Source: Macrocystis pyrifera
Taxonomy: Eukaryota > Sar > Phaeophyceae > Laminariales > Laminariaceae
Reading direction: 5' to 3'
Length of the DNA stretch: 64,000 nt
NCBI GenBank assembly: GCA_031763025.1
Contig: JASSKH010000005.1
Span: 16,272,128-16,336,127 of the forward strand
How positions within the stretch are numbered: position 1 is the stretch's first letter; every line of letters starts with the position of its first letter. The position numbers were made by a program, and so were the translations under genes. This document shows positions 1 to 11,499 of this stretch, piece after piece. The notes beneath the pieces are model-generated. The model saw only the letters and a list, made by a program, of their open reading frames with translations. It did not search any database and was not told where the DNA came from.

Positions 1-76
1 TATACTGGTTGGTAAATATACGCGTAACGCGTCCTGTACTCGCAGTAATTTGGGCGGATGCTGCAAGCTGACATGT

Positions 77-200
77 TGTCTGCTGTTGCTGCTGCTGCTG
101 CTTCGGTAGTGCTACTGCTGATGTTGCGGCTGCGTCTGCACACAGCAGCAGCAGCAATGGTGCTGTTGTGCTGCTGCTGCTGCTGCTGCTGCTGCTATCG
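77..200. repeat. CTG/GCT-rich microsatellite
   Basis: Interrupted CTG/GCT triplets, with a pure run of about nine units near 169-196. All frames read as homopolymeric Leu, Cys or Ala, so no gene is inferred. The same triplet recurs at 18437-18458, 28143-28202 and 59519-59552. Confidence 0.85.
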
Positions 201-1583
201 CTTTCATGTGCAAATGAGAGGCCATCTCTCCTGGACAAGCACCGTTGGCAGTAGTTACAACTCGCCGTAGATAGGTTGGTATGATACTTCGGCGTGGGTA
301 TGGGGTACTACTTGGCGACTGGGCAGATAGAGGGCAGCAGTGCTATGGTCCACAAAATGCAAGTAATCTCAGTTCTGAGAAATGTGATAAACCTCTCAGA
401 TCTGAGCTGACTTCTGCCCCCTACAGGACAAAGATCAATAGTATCGATGGTTTCCTGCCCCATAGTAGTAGACGGTTCTGATTTTTCGGCTTCAGAGATC
501 GCTGAAAAAAAAAACGAAACAACGTCGCAAAAAAAAAAATCCTGAAAGTCAAGTAAAAGTTGGTCAATGGTAATGTGAGACAAATGTGAGACAAGGCTGA
601 AACTGAAAGCTCGGCATTGCCTTTTTCCTGCATCACTTGGCATTGACCTGACTGATCAGATCATCATGTTCGTACTATTTATAAGATCGAATGGCGTATT
701 TATACTGCTAAAAAAAGTAATCAGGAATTGGCACTGAGGTATAATTCCCTGTCCGGAGCATGGGTGCCGGCAGGCACCCATGCGAAGCTCTTGTACGTAT
801 GTATACGTATATTTGTCAAATTTTCGTACTTTAGCCAACTTTTCTCTTCGTACAAAGCACTTTTCGGCACAACACCAAATGCTCGGACACAGGAAGCCCG
901 GCCGGACACATTGGTCGAGGTCTCGGTGCGATCCGTGCACTCTGGAGCACGTGGCGGGCGCCCAAAGTTTTTTTTCCGGCGGGAGTGGATAAGACGATTT
1001 CCCTGGTTTCAGTACGAGAGACCTTATTTTGTACGTACGTACCGGTTTAATCATGTTGTCTGTTTTCTTCGCTAGGTTCTCATGAGCTGTGAGCACACAG
1101 CTCAGGCATATACCAGGTACACAACAGACAACATGCACAGATCCCATCGCTCCAACGCTGCCGCCCACACGCCGTGCGTGTTCGACACACCCATATGCGC
1201 AGTGTTGCTGTGGTTGGTTGTGTTTGTCGGAGCCTGCCGTCCGCATTCCATCGTCTGCCATATTTTTTTTGTCCGTATGTACCCAGGATGACATATAATA
1301 TCCCCACATTTTTTTTGTGTTGTTGCACGGAGCACGGACCACCGCCTAGAGAACAATACCCACAGCAGTGCACAGAGCGTGCTTACCTCCAGCTTCCTAC
1401 AGCACCACAACCAACCCTGCTGCCCAGCAGCAGCTGCAGCAGTGGGCACACCTTGCGCGTATGGATGATCGTACTTCGGCTCATTCGTACAGCAGCGTTC
1501 GTACAAAACATACTTACAGCAGTGCAGTAGTAGTTCTTATTGCGGTGTGTCCTACATTGCTGACCGATAGATCCTAGAGCCGG
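201..1583. other. Intergenic, no gene recognised
   Basis: No open frame here resembles a known protein or has convincing splice sites. There are short A runs near 508-538 and one TACCAGGTA palindrome at 1111-1119. The longest minus-strand frame (656-1342) has no recognisable domain and is treated as chance. Confidence 0.6.
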
Positions 1584-1895
1584 CGTCCCCGGTGGCTTGG
1601 TAGGTGGTCCGCGTGCCTATCAAGATCAATTTCGTGGGTTCAAGTCTCGCGGAGTGCATGCTCGTACGGACTTTTTCTTGCATAAAAAAATGATTAGCGG
1701 AAAGCGCGAGAGCGTGAGTCAGCTACATTCGATGAAAATCGACGAGCGGTGGGAATGCTGAACCCTATGCGCGACAAAAAATAAAGGCACGTACCGGGGG
1801 GGGAGAAAGGACGACACCTGTGACCACGGCTTGTCCAGAAGATCGCTGAGGGTAAAACCTCCTACGAGTTAGGGTGGAAAGTAAAAGTGATGATG
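1584..1895 (+). mobile_element. SINE-1, full-length copy (tRNA-headed SINE)
   Basis: A tRNA-like head is followed by a unique body. The head has a box A match (TGGCTTGGTAGG at 1593-1604) and a box B match (GGTTCAAGTCT at 1637-1647), spaced as in a tRNA-derived Pol III promoter. The body runs through a G run near 1797-1804 to a purine-rich end, AAAAGTGATGAT. The reverse complement of 54409-54717 matches it along nearly its whole length, which defines both ends. GAGCC lies on both sides and may be a trace of target duplication. It would be transcribed by RNA polymerase III and moved by a partner LINE; the partner is not identified. Confidence 0.8.
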
Positions 1896-2190
1896 AGCCA
1901 GCTGAAAGGGGGGATCAGTATACGTACGTTCCTCGCGTGGCATTTTACAGCAGCACTGCTGAATAAGCAGTCGTACCTGTACAAGCCACTCTACTGCTGT
2001 AGGAGATCGTGCAAAGTGTTTTAGATTGCGTAAAAAACACGACGTGCCAGTTGTACGAGCACTGTTCTAGCGTATACGTTTATACTGCGCTGGATAACAT
2101 TTTCGTTTCCGAGGTTCGACTCGCACTATCCACGTTTTTTTTTTTTATTTCGCTTTTGACTTTTTTTGCACTGGGACTACAACAGTACTA

Positions 2191-2297
2191 GTACGGGGGA
2201 CCATAGTAAATAGGACCAAATATGGTCAGTAAAAATAGGTAAATATATAGTTTTTTATGTATACCGTAGGTCCTATTAACTATGGACCCCCGTAATA
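2191..2297. mobile_element. MITE-1 copy 1
   Basis: Near-palindromic element of about 107 bp. Arms of about 27 bp (consensus TTACGGGGGACCATAGTA) surround a short AT-rich core containing TAAAAATAGG and TTTTGTGTGTACC-like blocks. There is no coding capacity. Nine copies in this window share this structure. A TA dinucleotide on both sides in most copies suggests a Tc1/mariner-type target site. Confidence 0.85.
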
Positions 2298-3780
2298 CAG
2301 TAATAATGATACGTTCGTCCACACCTTGCTCTTCTGAACGTGTAGCATGATATACTGCTGTAACATAAGTTGTGTGTGTTTATTGTCCACTTGTGACTTT
2401 TGTTGTGCCAGTACATTCATCCACCTTGCTTTTCTGAATGAAAAATATTATGTAGTACATGTTACTTGTGTGTTTTAGCCCAAATTAAAGAGTTTGGGCG
2501 CGCTTGCGTGTGGCGTGCGTTCATACCTCAACATTTCACAGCTACTCCGAATACTTGGGAGTGGAGCAAAGTATGTTCGACAAAATACTGCTGCTATTAC
2601 CGTAGGTACTTCGTACACTCGCAGTATTTCGGGTTTTTTGTGCTCGAGATACTGCAAGTACTCGCAGTATTTTGAGGTTCTGTAGATACTACTGCGTATA
2701 CTTTCGGGCTCGCGCTGATGCGGGGTTCGCTACTGCTGCTGGCATGGATACCGCCTGCTGTGCTTCAAGTATCTCGGGGTTCTGTACCGCGGGTGCTACA
2801 AGTATACCAGTACTAGTCTAGCAGTATTTCGTCCGTTGGTAGTGTTCGTACTGCTGCTTCAGCGAGACTCAGTGCTCTCGCAGTAATGAAATACCCTCAA
2901 CATGCCCAGTATACTTCGAGTATGAAGTATACTTCAACCGTCTGTGCACAGTGTCGACAAGTCTCAGGCCCAGCGTTCGGCGCAAAACACACCCAGATAG
3001 TCCCACACGAGTGGGAGTTGGAGCAAAAACTACTTTCGCTGGGGAGACAACTTGAGCACTTAAAGCAGTCTGGCAGTATTTCGATATATGCATGTACTGC
3101 GAATACTCTCGGTGTCTCGAGGTTCTGTACTGTGCATGTTGCCTTTACCCCAAGTATTTCGTGTTTCGATACTACTGCGGGTACATACTTACCTGTATTT
3201 TCGGGGTTCGGTACTGCTCAAACTCCCATTACTCTTTCAGTATTTTTGGGCCTTCTCAGTACTCGCAATATTTTTGCCGCCAGTACTCCAATACTCTCAG
3301 TACTCGGACTACGATTGTTCTCGAGCATTCACCTGTGAAACCTCGATATTACCGTGAGCACCAAGAAACATTTATTTTGGGGGAACATATATATTGTACA
3401 GTAGTACCAGTATGTATGTATTCATGTGATGTACCTTACTCAGCCGTTCACAAAGTATTATGGCGGTACCTCGCGCAACTTTTTTGTACTTACGAATTAA
3501 TCGCCGCGAGTCAGCTGGATCAATATATCTCCACTTACTTACCGATACCTACCCTATTATATATTATTGTAGTAATGATCCCACACTAATTCCGCGAACA
3601 GTATACTATAGTCTGTCCTCAAAAATATGTTGTGTGTGTGTTCTTCACGTTAAAATGATGGGTGGGTGCAGGTGCTACTTCTAAACAAGTGTGCAGGGTT
3701 TCATACGAGTATTATTTCGCTCTTGCGCCACTCCCCTATTAATACGGCACCTCCCGGAGGGGAACCTTGTATATATATAT
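2298..3780. repeat. Degenerate repeats built on CAGTATTTCGGGGTTC-like motif
   Basis: Between about 2600 and 3320 the text keeps returning to variants of ACTCGCAGTATTTCGGGGTT and CTGTACTGC at irregular spacing. Examples lie near 2617-2680, 2770-2800, 3070-3140 and 3160-3220, and a related piece sits at 38-58. It looks like an eroded minisatellite. Open frames across it have no recognisable domain. Confidence 0.45.
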
Positions 3781-4740
3781 ATATGACTCTCGACACTCGA
3801 CGGACGTTTTCTGGTGCTGCTGCTGCGACGTTGATAAAAAACAAAGCAGGAAAGAGGCAGGGGATTTCAGAATTATTGAGGTTAGAGATTTTCAACGCTG
3901 AGAAGATTCTTCTTTTTTGGAAGTGCACAAAGCTCGTCGTATCAGCAGTCGGGCAATGTGGGATGGTGCCGCACCGAGACAGGGGGCAGTACGGCGAGGC
4001 GGGAGGCAGTATGGGCCTGGCTCTGTGGCTCTTGCCTGTTGCGATTACCTGCTGCTGAGATCGTGCGACTGGACAACTAGCTAGCTAGGTATGACACCAA
4101 CACCTAGATCCCTGGTGCCGATGTCTCCCAGGTATAGGCGGACAGAGGGGGGCAGTTTTGTGGTCACGAACGTGCTCGGTGTTAAGTGTACACCACCCGT
4201 CAAAGGGCTTGGTGCAACAGATACGACGGCCGACAGATGTGTACTGCTGTTGCGCTGTTGCTTCTGTATGTCTGCTGCTACTACTACTTCTGCTGAGATT
4301 GAAAACATATGTACAGCAGAGGGGGCTCAAAAAAGTGTTCGAGGGTGGCGGGCTATTTACTATGACAAAAAAGTGGGGTTTTCCATGTCACCTACTCAGC
4401 TCGGCGAAGCAGAAAGCAATCCCTTGTTTTTTCGAGCTAGCTCAGCGACGTTCATGCCCCCAACACCGCCACGGTGCTCGGCCGAGATCCAGACATGGGT
4501 CGTCATGCACCCACGCCCCCCTTGCTTGCCCCGCAGCCGAAAGTGCGAGAAAGAACCCTCGGCCGCCGGAGAGCAGCATGCCAATTTTTTTTTTTAATAT
4601 GCATACACATATACATCACCATTTATCACCATACTGTACTGTTGATACTGCTCGTACGGTATTACTACTACACGGCAGTGCAGTTGTGTTTCTGCTGTAC
4701 CCAGGGCTCTACAGACAAAAATGACGGTCTCTTTATATAT
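3781..4740. other. Intergenic, no gene recognised
   Basis: Contains a short TA run (3769-3784) and scattered CTG/TAC triplets. Overlapping plus-strand frames between 4091 and 4724 have no recognisable domain, and the alternative frames are equally open, so no gene is called. Confidence 0.5.
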
Positions 4741-5050
4741 GCATACTAGAATTGCACCCCGGCCTCAAAATTTGGAACCGGTTGCCCGACCGGGTGGGGG
4801 GGGGTTGAGACGGAACCGGTACGGGATACCCGGGTTACCACACACTATATGCTCCCCTTTTAGCGTTTGAGCGGCGGCGGGTAAGGCGGACACGGGTACC
4901 CGGGTGCCCGGGTTACCATACACTATTTGCTCCCTTTTTTGCGTTTGAGCGTCAGCGTGGTAAGGCGGACACGGGTACCCCGGCACCCGGGTTACTATAC
5001 ACTATTTGCTCCCCTTTCAACTTGTGAGCGGCGGCGTGGTAAGGCGGAAG
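4741..5050. repeat. GC-rich block with three 79-bp tandem units
   Basis: After a start with GAATTGCACCCCG, three units of about 79 bp follow, each reading GGGTTACCACACACTAT, then TTTGCTCCCCTTTT, then GAGCGGCGGCG and GTAAGGCGGA, starting near 4832, 4911 and 4989. The first ~50 bp resemble, in inverted orientation, the sequence near 10985-11022 on the far side of the copia element. The TAAGGCGG motif also recurs there, near 11046 and 11061. This may be one GC-rich mobile family present on both sides. Confidence 0.6.
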
Positions 5051-5477
5051 GTGGAAAGGCATGACTTCGTTTCGCCTCTCTCGATGAATCATGCCAAAGA
5101 AAGCAGAAGGCAAGCATACTAGGTAGGGGTATTCTGTGTGGGATCGAGTAGAGAGGTGGGGAGTGAAGAAATTGAAATAAAAACAAGCATGGCATGTAAT
5201 TTTCCTTCTACCGTTAGTTCGCTCGTCAAGTCATCAGGAAGATCCTTCGAATATAATATGTTGCATCAAACAAATCATGCGACGAAAACCCACACACCCA
5301 GAAACAACGAAGGAAGTAAGAAATGCTGGGGAAACCTTCGCCCACAAGGCAACATGAATATATAAAAAAATACATCGCTGTAAAAATCCCAAAATATAAG
5401 AACCCAGACCGATATCCGTCCAGTCATCTCATCAAACACCCAATATCCACCCCGCGGTTTCGATGTCATTGCCACAA
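5051..5477. other. Left flank of the copia fossil
   Basis: AT-richer sequence next to the 3' end of the copia element. No gene, no splice-like exon and no second long LTR copy is recognised here. Confidence 0.5.
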
Positions 5478-6879
5478 TGTTGATTGATCTCTAAAGGTGT
5501 CCTCCAGTGTACTTCCCTCGGCCTATTCGTGTACCTCGGTATCGCCCTCACCGCGTTCGCAATATCTGGTCGTGTTTGGTTCGCAAGCCACATCAAGCAC
5601 CCCACCAACTCGCGGAAAGGCCAATCACCCACGGGCTCATTCTCGTCAAACTCCTCGAGCTTCACACCGGTCGAAAGCGGGTTATTCCTCCCAGAACTAC
5701 ACCAAACCTCGCCGCGGTATTTTCAGCGAACGCCTGCTGCGAAATCGTTAAAGTACCAGCATCCCAATCCCTCGAAAAACAACAACCAGCATACCACCGC
5801 AACTCGCCCAGATTGTTGATCGGAACAAGGTTGTTCAGGTCTTCACAGAACTGATCGCATCTAGCCTTGAGTCCTACAGCAAAAATATCATCCACATGAA
5901 CTACCGTTACAATAGAGACAGAGCCCGACTCGACCAACCTTATGACACTCATCAGAGGGGCTCTGCTCAATCCTAGACTTTTCATGTGAGTGAGAAGGTG
6001 GTTGTGCCACGACCTCGACGCTTGCTTCAAGCCGTAGAGACTGCGATTCAACCTGGCTACCTTACCAGACATTTCGCCGCAGCCGGGGGGTAGTCGCATG
6101 AATACATCTTCATCATCAAACTCGACTGCACGAACGCCTGCTCAGCATCAAAATAACACAAATCCAAACCCAACTCGCACGCAATAACACCCAACAAACG
6201 AAAACAAGACGTTGCAGGCGTCGGAGCAAAAGTCTCAGAGAAATCAATACCCTCACGCTGCTTGAAACCTCGTGCCACCAGCCTTGCTTTCGCCCGCACG
6301 ACATCACCATGCTCGTTGGACTTCCAGGCGAACACCCACTTCGCCGAGATGACGTTGAGCCCCTCTGGTTGCTACGTCGCCCCAAACGTCCCCGCGTCCG
6401 CGAGCCCATGGTACTCCTTGTCCATCGCCTGTGTCCAGATGGCCGAATACTCGTCCGCACACGCTTCAGCATACGAGTTCGGCGTTGAAAGCTCGCTCGC
6501 CGGGCGTGTGGGAAGGGGAGGGTTCTCGCGCGATGGGGCCTGATAGAAAAGTACATGGCCTATACCTTCCCGCGCTGCCATCAACGACAGTAGCCCATGC
6601 CCCATAGCCTCGCGGTTCCGCGCAGTCTCCCCTCTTGTCCGCCCCCTCAGCACATCTCCATCTTCCGGGTGTCGCCCAGCTTCCCCCCTGGCCCGACCAC
6701 CCTGCACACCGCCACCACCCTCCTGGTGTCGTGCGGTCTCCCCCCTAGTCCGCCCTCTCTGCACAGCGCCACCGCTCTCCTGGTGTCGTGCAGTCTCCCC
6801 CCTTGTCCGCCCCCTCAGCACATCGCCATCCTCCGGGTCCGGGATATAAGAACCCAGTGCCCGGGCAGCACGCTGCGAA

Positions 6880-7165
6880 AGCTGTGGCTGCGGTGACTGC
6901 TGCGGCGGCGACAGCGATGATAACGGCGGCGGCGGTGACGGTTGCTGTAGCGGCGGCGGTGACGATGACGGCGACGGTGACGGCGGTGGCGGCGGCGACG
7001 GCGACGGCGGCGGCGGCGGCGGTAGCGGCCGTGATGACGGCGGTTGCGGCGGCAGCAGTGGAGATGGGGACGGTGGCTCGGGCCATACGTCGGGGCCCCT
7101 CAGAGGCTCCGGCGCACCCGGCGGCGGTGGCGACGGCGACGGCGGCGGCGGGGGGAGCTCTCCTC
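6880..7165. repeat. GGC/GGT-rich low-complexity tract inside the copia linker
   Basis: Irregular GGC, GGT and GAC triplets that encode the Pro/Ser-rich linker of the copia polyprotein on the minus strand. Next to it (about 6600-6830) a ~60 bp unit repeats imperfectly, giving the protein repeat GRTRGETARHQE. Such linkers are hypervariable in copia elements. Confidence 0.7.
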
Positions 7166-9134
7166 CTCCGAAGGTAGTAACCCCACAAACGGTTTCCTCG
7201 GGTGTTCCCAAGTGACGTCACGGGAGAACGACCTCCGGCCAGACACCAGCAGGATCTTGCTGCAGTCAGCTGCGTGGTGGTTGCCGCCGTTGAGGTAGAA
7301 GCAAGCCTCCGCCTTCGGCTCGGTCTTCAGGGCCCTCCTGACGTGGTGGAAGCCCGGCTTCAGAAACGGGAGCAACCTCGCAAGTGGTGGTCTCCCGTAG
7401 AATTTACGGTACGGCGAGTGCATTTCCGGCTTGTGCCTTACCCTCGCCGTCCTGTTGATCACATCGCTCGCGTACACGCATGACTCAGCCCAGAGGGGCT
7501 GCGTCGCCGGCATCATTGCATCGCCGAACAGGCGGATGGCCTCCAGGCGGGACACCATTGCAAGCTCCAGCGTCATGGCGATCCGTCGCTCGACCACCCC
7601 GTCATGCTTCGGAGAATCGGCGGGCGTGTGCTCGCGGCGGATGCCGTGATGGTTGAGCAGCTCCACGAACTCCGCCTTGGTGACCTCGGTGTTGTTGTCC
7701 GAGCGAAGGCACTCCACGATGGACGGCACACCCGTTGCGTTGATGTCGGCCAGGCAACCAGCGAAGACCTTCGGAACGTCGAAGTTCCGCTTCAAGAAAT
7801 ACGGCCACCCCAGTCGCGAGTAGTCGTCGACGATCATCATCAAGTACTGCGTACCGCCAGCAGACGTAGGCTGTTGTCCCGACAGACCCACGAACAGACG
7901 CTCCAGAGGCCTGGTAGAAAACGGCACTCGGTCGTCCACGGCACCGCCATCCTCCTCCCTTTCGCCTCAGAATACCCAGCACACGGAACCAACTCCCCAA
8001 AAACCTTAATGCCCATCTGGCGTGCCGTCTCGCGGAGAGTGTCAGCATGGGAGTGGGCAAGGGCAACGTGACGATCGTTAATATCAGTCCTCCCCATTTT
8101 TCCAGGAGCCAAAACAGCGGCAGCAATCGGGGTCTCTACAATCCGCGTGGCGTCTACGTATGACCCCGCGTCCCTACACACGAAGGACAATTGCTCATTC
8201 AACGTGTGAGCTCCCTGAGCATCAAGTGTCACGGGGCATTTCAACATTGCTGCATTAATCGAAAATAGGTTGAAGCGAACACCGGGTACGTATGCTACGT
8301 CCATCAGCCTAACTTGAACGTTACCCTGAGAGCTGTGCATCACAATTTATGCTACGTCCATCAGCCTAACTTGAACGTTACCCTGAGAGCTGTGCATCAC
8401 AATTGGAATCTGGCCGAAGTACTCTATCTTCAGTGACCTCATGTCACCGACCACCAAACTGCTCTTAACAGTACAGTCTACCATACCAAAAGGGTTACCA
8501 GTCACATGAAAGGTTGCTCCCGAATCCGCTACCCACTCTTCTCTCCCATTAACCCAAAACAAATCATCAGTCGCCTTGCCTTGGTGCGCAAACTGCGCGG
8601 TGAGGAGGTGCGGATCGAACGTAGGCGTAGGGTTGCCGTTGTTCGCTGGGCCAGGGGAGGAGGAAGTGCTCAAGGAGGGTTGTTGTGGCGGGGAAGCTCC
8701 GGCCGAGGTATACCCACCACTGCCGTAGGGCGTCTCGTGCAGCCAGCCACCTCCGTAGTATATCTGTTGGGCGGGTTGAGGAGCAGCGGCACCCGGGATA
8801 GCGACGTTCATTTGCGCGGGAGCTACCTGGCATTCCGCGACGTGGTGGTCCGGTCTGCCGCACTGGAAGCAGGGCCCCTTGCGCCTCCATGGCGTGTTGT
8901 TCGGTGGGGAACCCCAGCCTGCCGGAGTCGCTACGGGCGGCGGGGGCATCGGCGGCAATGTCCCTGGTGGTTGGTCGGTAGGTACCCAACCCATGGAGGG
9001 GACTACTCCACCCGTATCGAAGGGGTCTGGGCCTGAGTCATCCCAACGGTACCTGCAGGCCACAGCATCCCAACGCCATTTGGGGCCGGTTATCCCCCCC
9101 GACGAAGCTCCTCCCGGTTGCCACGTTGCTGATG

Positions 9135-9290
9135 GGGACGGTGCTGTTGCTGCTGTTGCTTGGGCTGCTGCTGCTGCTGCCGTTGATGCTGCTGCTGCTG
9201 CTGGGGCTGCTGCTGCTGATACTGCTGCTGCTGCTGCTGATGATGATACTGTCGCTGGAGCTGCTGCTGCTGCTGCTGCTGCCCATCCTT
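9135..9290. repeat. CTG/CAG microsatellite inside gag
   Basis: CTG-rich tract on the + strand. On the coding minus strand it gives a Gln-rich stretch with His interruptions near the end of the gag region. Confidence 0.85.
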
Positions 9291-10650
9291 GAACCTCCCG
9301 CCTCTCCTGTTCCTCCTTCCCCCTCCTGGACCCGCACCTCCGCCACCGGCAGGCTGCGCACCTCCGGCGTACAAGGCATGCTGATCTACCACTCCCTGCA
9401 CGCCCAACGCCCTAGAAACCATCTCCTTCTCTACCTTGTCGTTTGCATACGCGTCACGGATGATCTCATCGATCTCGGAACGGGGGATGGAAGGGCGGGA
9501 AAGAATTGACTTGCTTTGAATAGTATACAAAGATGAGAGGCTGGTGTCTATGTGGCGGTTCACTTCCTCTGCACTCTTACCACATCCCAACATCGCCAGC
9601 TCATCTGCTGCCTTGTCCACCCTTCCTAGAAACAGCAAGAGGTTCTCGTCCTCGGCCATCCGGATGGTATCAAACTCTCTCCTCAATCTATGTGTTGCAG
9701 CTATCGTCTTTGGCATGTAGTAATCCTCCAACTCTTTCCAAGCACCACTCGGAGACATTGCCTTCTGCATCCTATATTCAGCCATATCGTATCCTGTCGT
9801 TGCCTCCATCATCAATCCATATACCAATCTCGCGTCCCTAATCTCCTGGGGGGAATTTCTGGAGGCTAGTTCCTCCGGCGACACCCTCATGTCTCCTACC
9901 ATAACTGGGTTAGCTGTGTTACTAAGTACATGCAGGCACCCAATCGATGATAGGTATGCCATAAACTTGCTACACCACATGCTAAAGTGGGCCTCTACAT
10001 TATCGAACTTCGGGGGTCTCGACTGGGACAAACTTGGGCGGTAAAAAGAAGGTAATGACATGCCTGATTGGGCCTCCAGCCCAGGTGTCGGCACAGTCGA
10101 CGTTGCTTGTTGTCTAGCAGCTCCTTCTCCTCTCGTCCCCCCACCGCCCCCCCCCCCTTCGTTCCTGCTCCCTGCGCGTACCTCTCGGCGCGCAGTCTCT
10201 GCTCCTCCATCGTCCTTTCCAGGACCTCTATCTTCTTCCTCATCTCTTCTATAATCTTCTCACTTTCCACGCTGGCTTCTTGACTGGGCACATCCTCGAA
10301 ACTAGGCATGCCGGAAGCAGGTTCCCACTTCTCTAGGTTGGCCTTGGCTACGCTTGCCAATAGAAGATCGCCGGTCTCACTAGTGTGTTGATTGATCTCT
10401 AAAGGTATAGGCGCAGCTGGCACGGGAACGCGTGGTTGACTCCAGACTGTAGCACGGAACTCCTCTTATATTATATCCGAGCTGTCGAGTGACAGCTCAT
10501 GCATCGTATGCAGGTTATTATCCAACAGGTTGCGGGAATAAACCTCCCGTTTATCCCCCCGAATATCCGTCTAAATACCCCTCTCCTATAATCCCATATC
10601 AATATATGGAACTCCATAATGTTAGATGTAACGTCTCCGTCGTGTTTCTG

Positions 10651-11129
10651 AGCACAATCAATACGCAATCATATCGGTCTCTCTCATGGTAAAGTATGGC
10701 CGCTTACGCTGGTAGGGGTATATCGTGTGTGTGTCGCGTGTAGTGCGAAGGCCGGTAGGGATGCTCTCTGTTCTCGGTCAGTAGTCTGCAGGGGCGAGAG
10801 GCGAGAGTCTAGGGGCACAGCTGCTGCAGTGTAAGTATAAATCATCCTATACCCCACTCTTGGGGGCTCCGTCTAGAACAATTGACGGGTAACCGGGTAC
10901 CCGGGGTACAAATACCCGCGATTCCGTGAGTTGGACCGGGACAGTTGCGGTTCCGACGGTTCCGGGTACCCGCCATCGGATACCCGGTTCTCTGTCAGAC
11001 GGGGTGCAACTCTGATACGTCCTCACGAAGCAGTAGTTGATAGAGGTAAGGCGGCCTCGGAGTAAGGCGGCCTCAGAGCTGGGGTCATTTGCGATCAAAC
11101 GCAGGCATTTTATAAAATCATTACAAATA
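10651..11129. repeat. Right flank of copia: GC-rich GGTACCCGG block
   Basis: From about 10880 to 11090 the sequence is rich in GGGTACCCGG motifs and ends with CGGGGTGCAACTCTGATACG, an inverted partner of the start of the block at 4743. Two TAAGGCGGCCTC units follow near 11046 and 11061. No gene. Confidence 0.5.
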
Positions 11130-11490
11130 CGTTAGCTGTGATGTTTCCTTTGCGGTTCAGGTGTGAGCGTCAGATTTTGACCCGATCACATTTTCAGCTG
11201 TGAACTTCGCCAATCGAAACAGTCTTTTCTATGCGGAAATATGGCTATTATGGGGCGTGCAGAGATGCGAGCAAACGCCGAGACCAACCGCTGTTGTAGG
11301 CGGGCGCTGTTGTAGGCTGGCACCGCGAAGAGACGCGCCGAGTGCGCTGCACTGCGCGTAGGACCCAAGCGTCCGAGCCACGGTGAATGCCTCTGGTCTG
11401 GCGGTGAAGAGACGTGCCGAGTGCGCTAGAGGCAACCTGTCTTGGTATTCTGTACTTCACAATGTAACTGACTGCTGCCGCTTATGTCAT
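11130..11490 (-). mobile_element. Harbinger-like non-autonomous element, older partial copy
   Basis: Reverse complement of the right half of the 37616-38375 element. Shared blocks include the end TTTCCTTTGCGGTTCAGG, then CAGATTTTGACCCGATC, CGAAACAGTC, GCGAGCAAACGCCGAGACCAAC, GACCCAAGCGTCCGAGCC and CCTGTCTTGGTATT. The terminal motif is degraded compared with the intact copy, and similarity stops near 11480 where LINE-derived sequence begins. No coding capacity is seen. Confidence 0.8.
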
Positions 11491-11499
11491 TGTGAGAAA

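Larger units (their letters stand above)
5478..10650 (-). mobile_element. Ty1/copia LTR retrotransposon, fossil
   Basis: Reading right to left, the parts follow the copia order. A gag region (about 10420-9060) has a coiled-coil-like stretch and a Gln-rich tract from CAG repeats. A CCHC zinc knuckle (CFQCGRPDHHVAEC, near 8900) comes next, then a protease with DSGA (near 8540). An integrase core (about 7940-7330) carries the DDYSRLGW and DSPKHDG blocks. A Pro/Gly-rich tandem-repeat linker (about 7210-6600) leads to reverse transcriptase with ARLVARGF, DAEQAF and the VHVDD active site (about 6335-5660). An RNase H start lies near 5650-5510. The order integrase before reverse transcriptase identifies copia rather than gypsy. 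A candidate 5' LTR ends at about 10386 with TCAACA and begins somewhere in 10528-10650. A 21-base match to its end occurs at 5478-5498. The element is broken at several places (roughly half a dozen). Most motifs are still easy to read, so it is not among the oldest here. Confidence 0.93.

Noticed and set aside
6372-7211. Host proline-rich protein
   Set aside because: The frame continues the copia polyprotein between integrase and reverse transcriptase.
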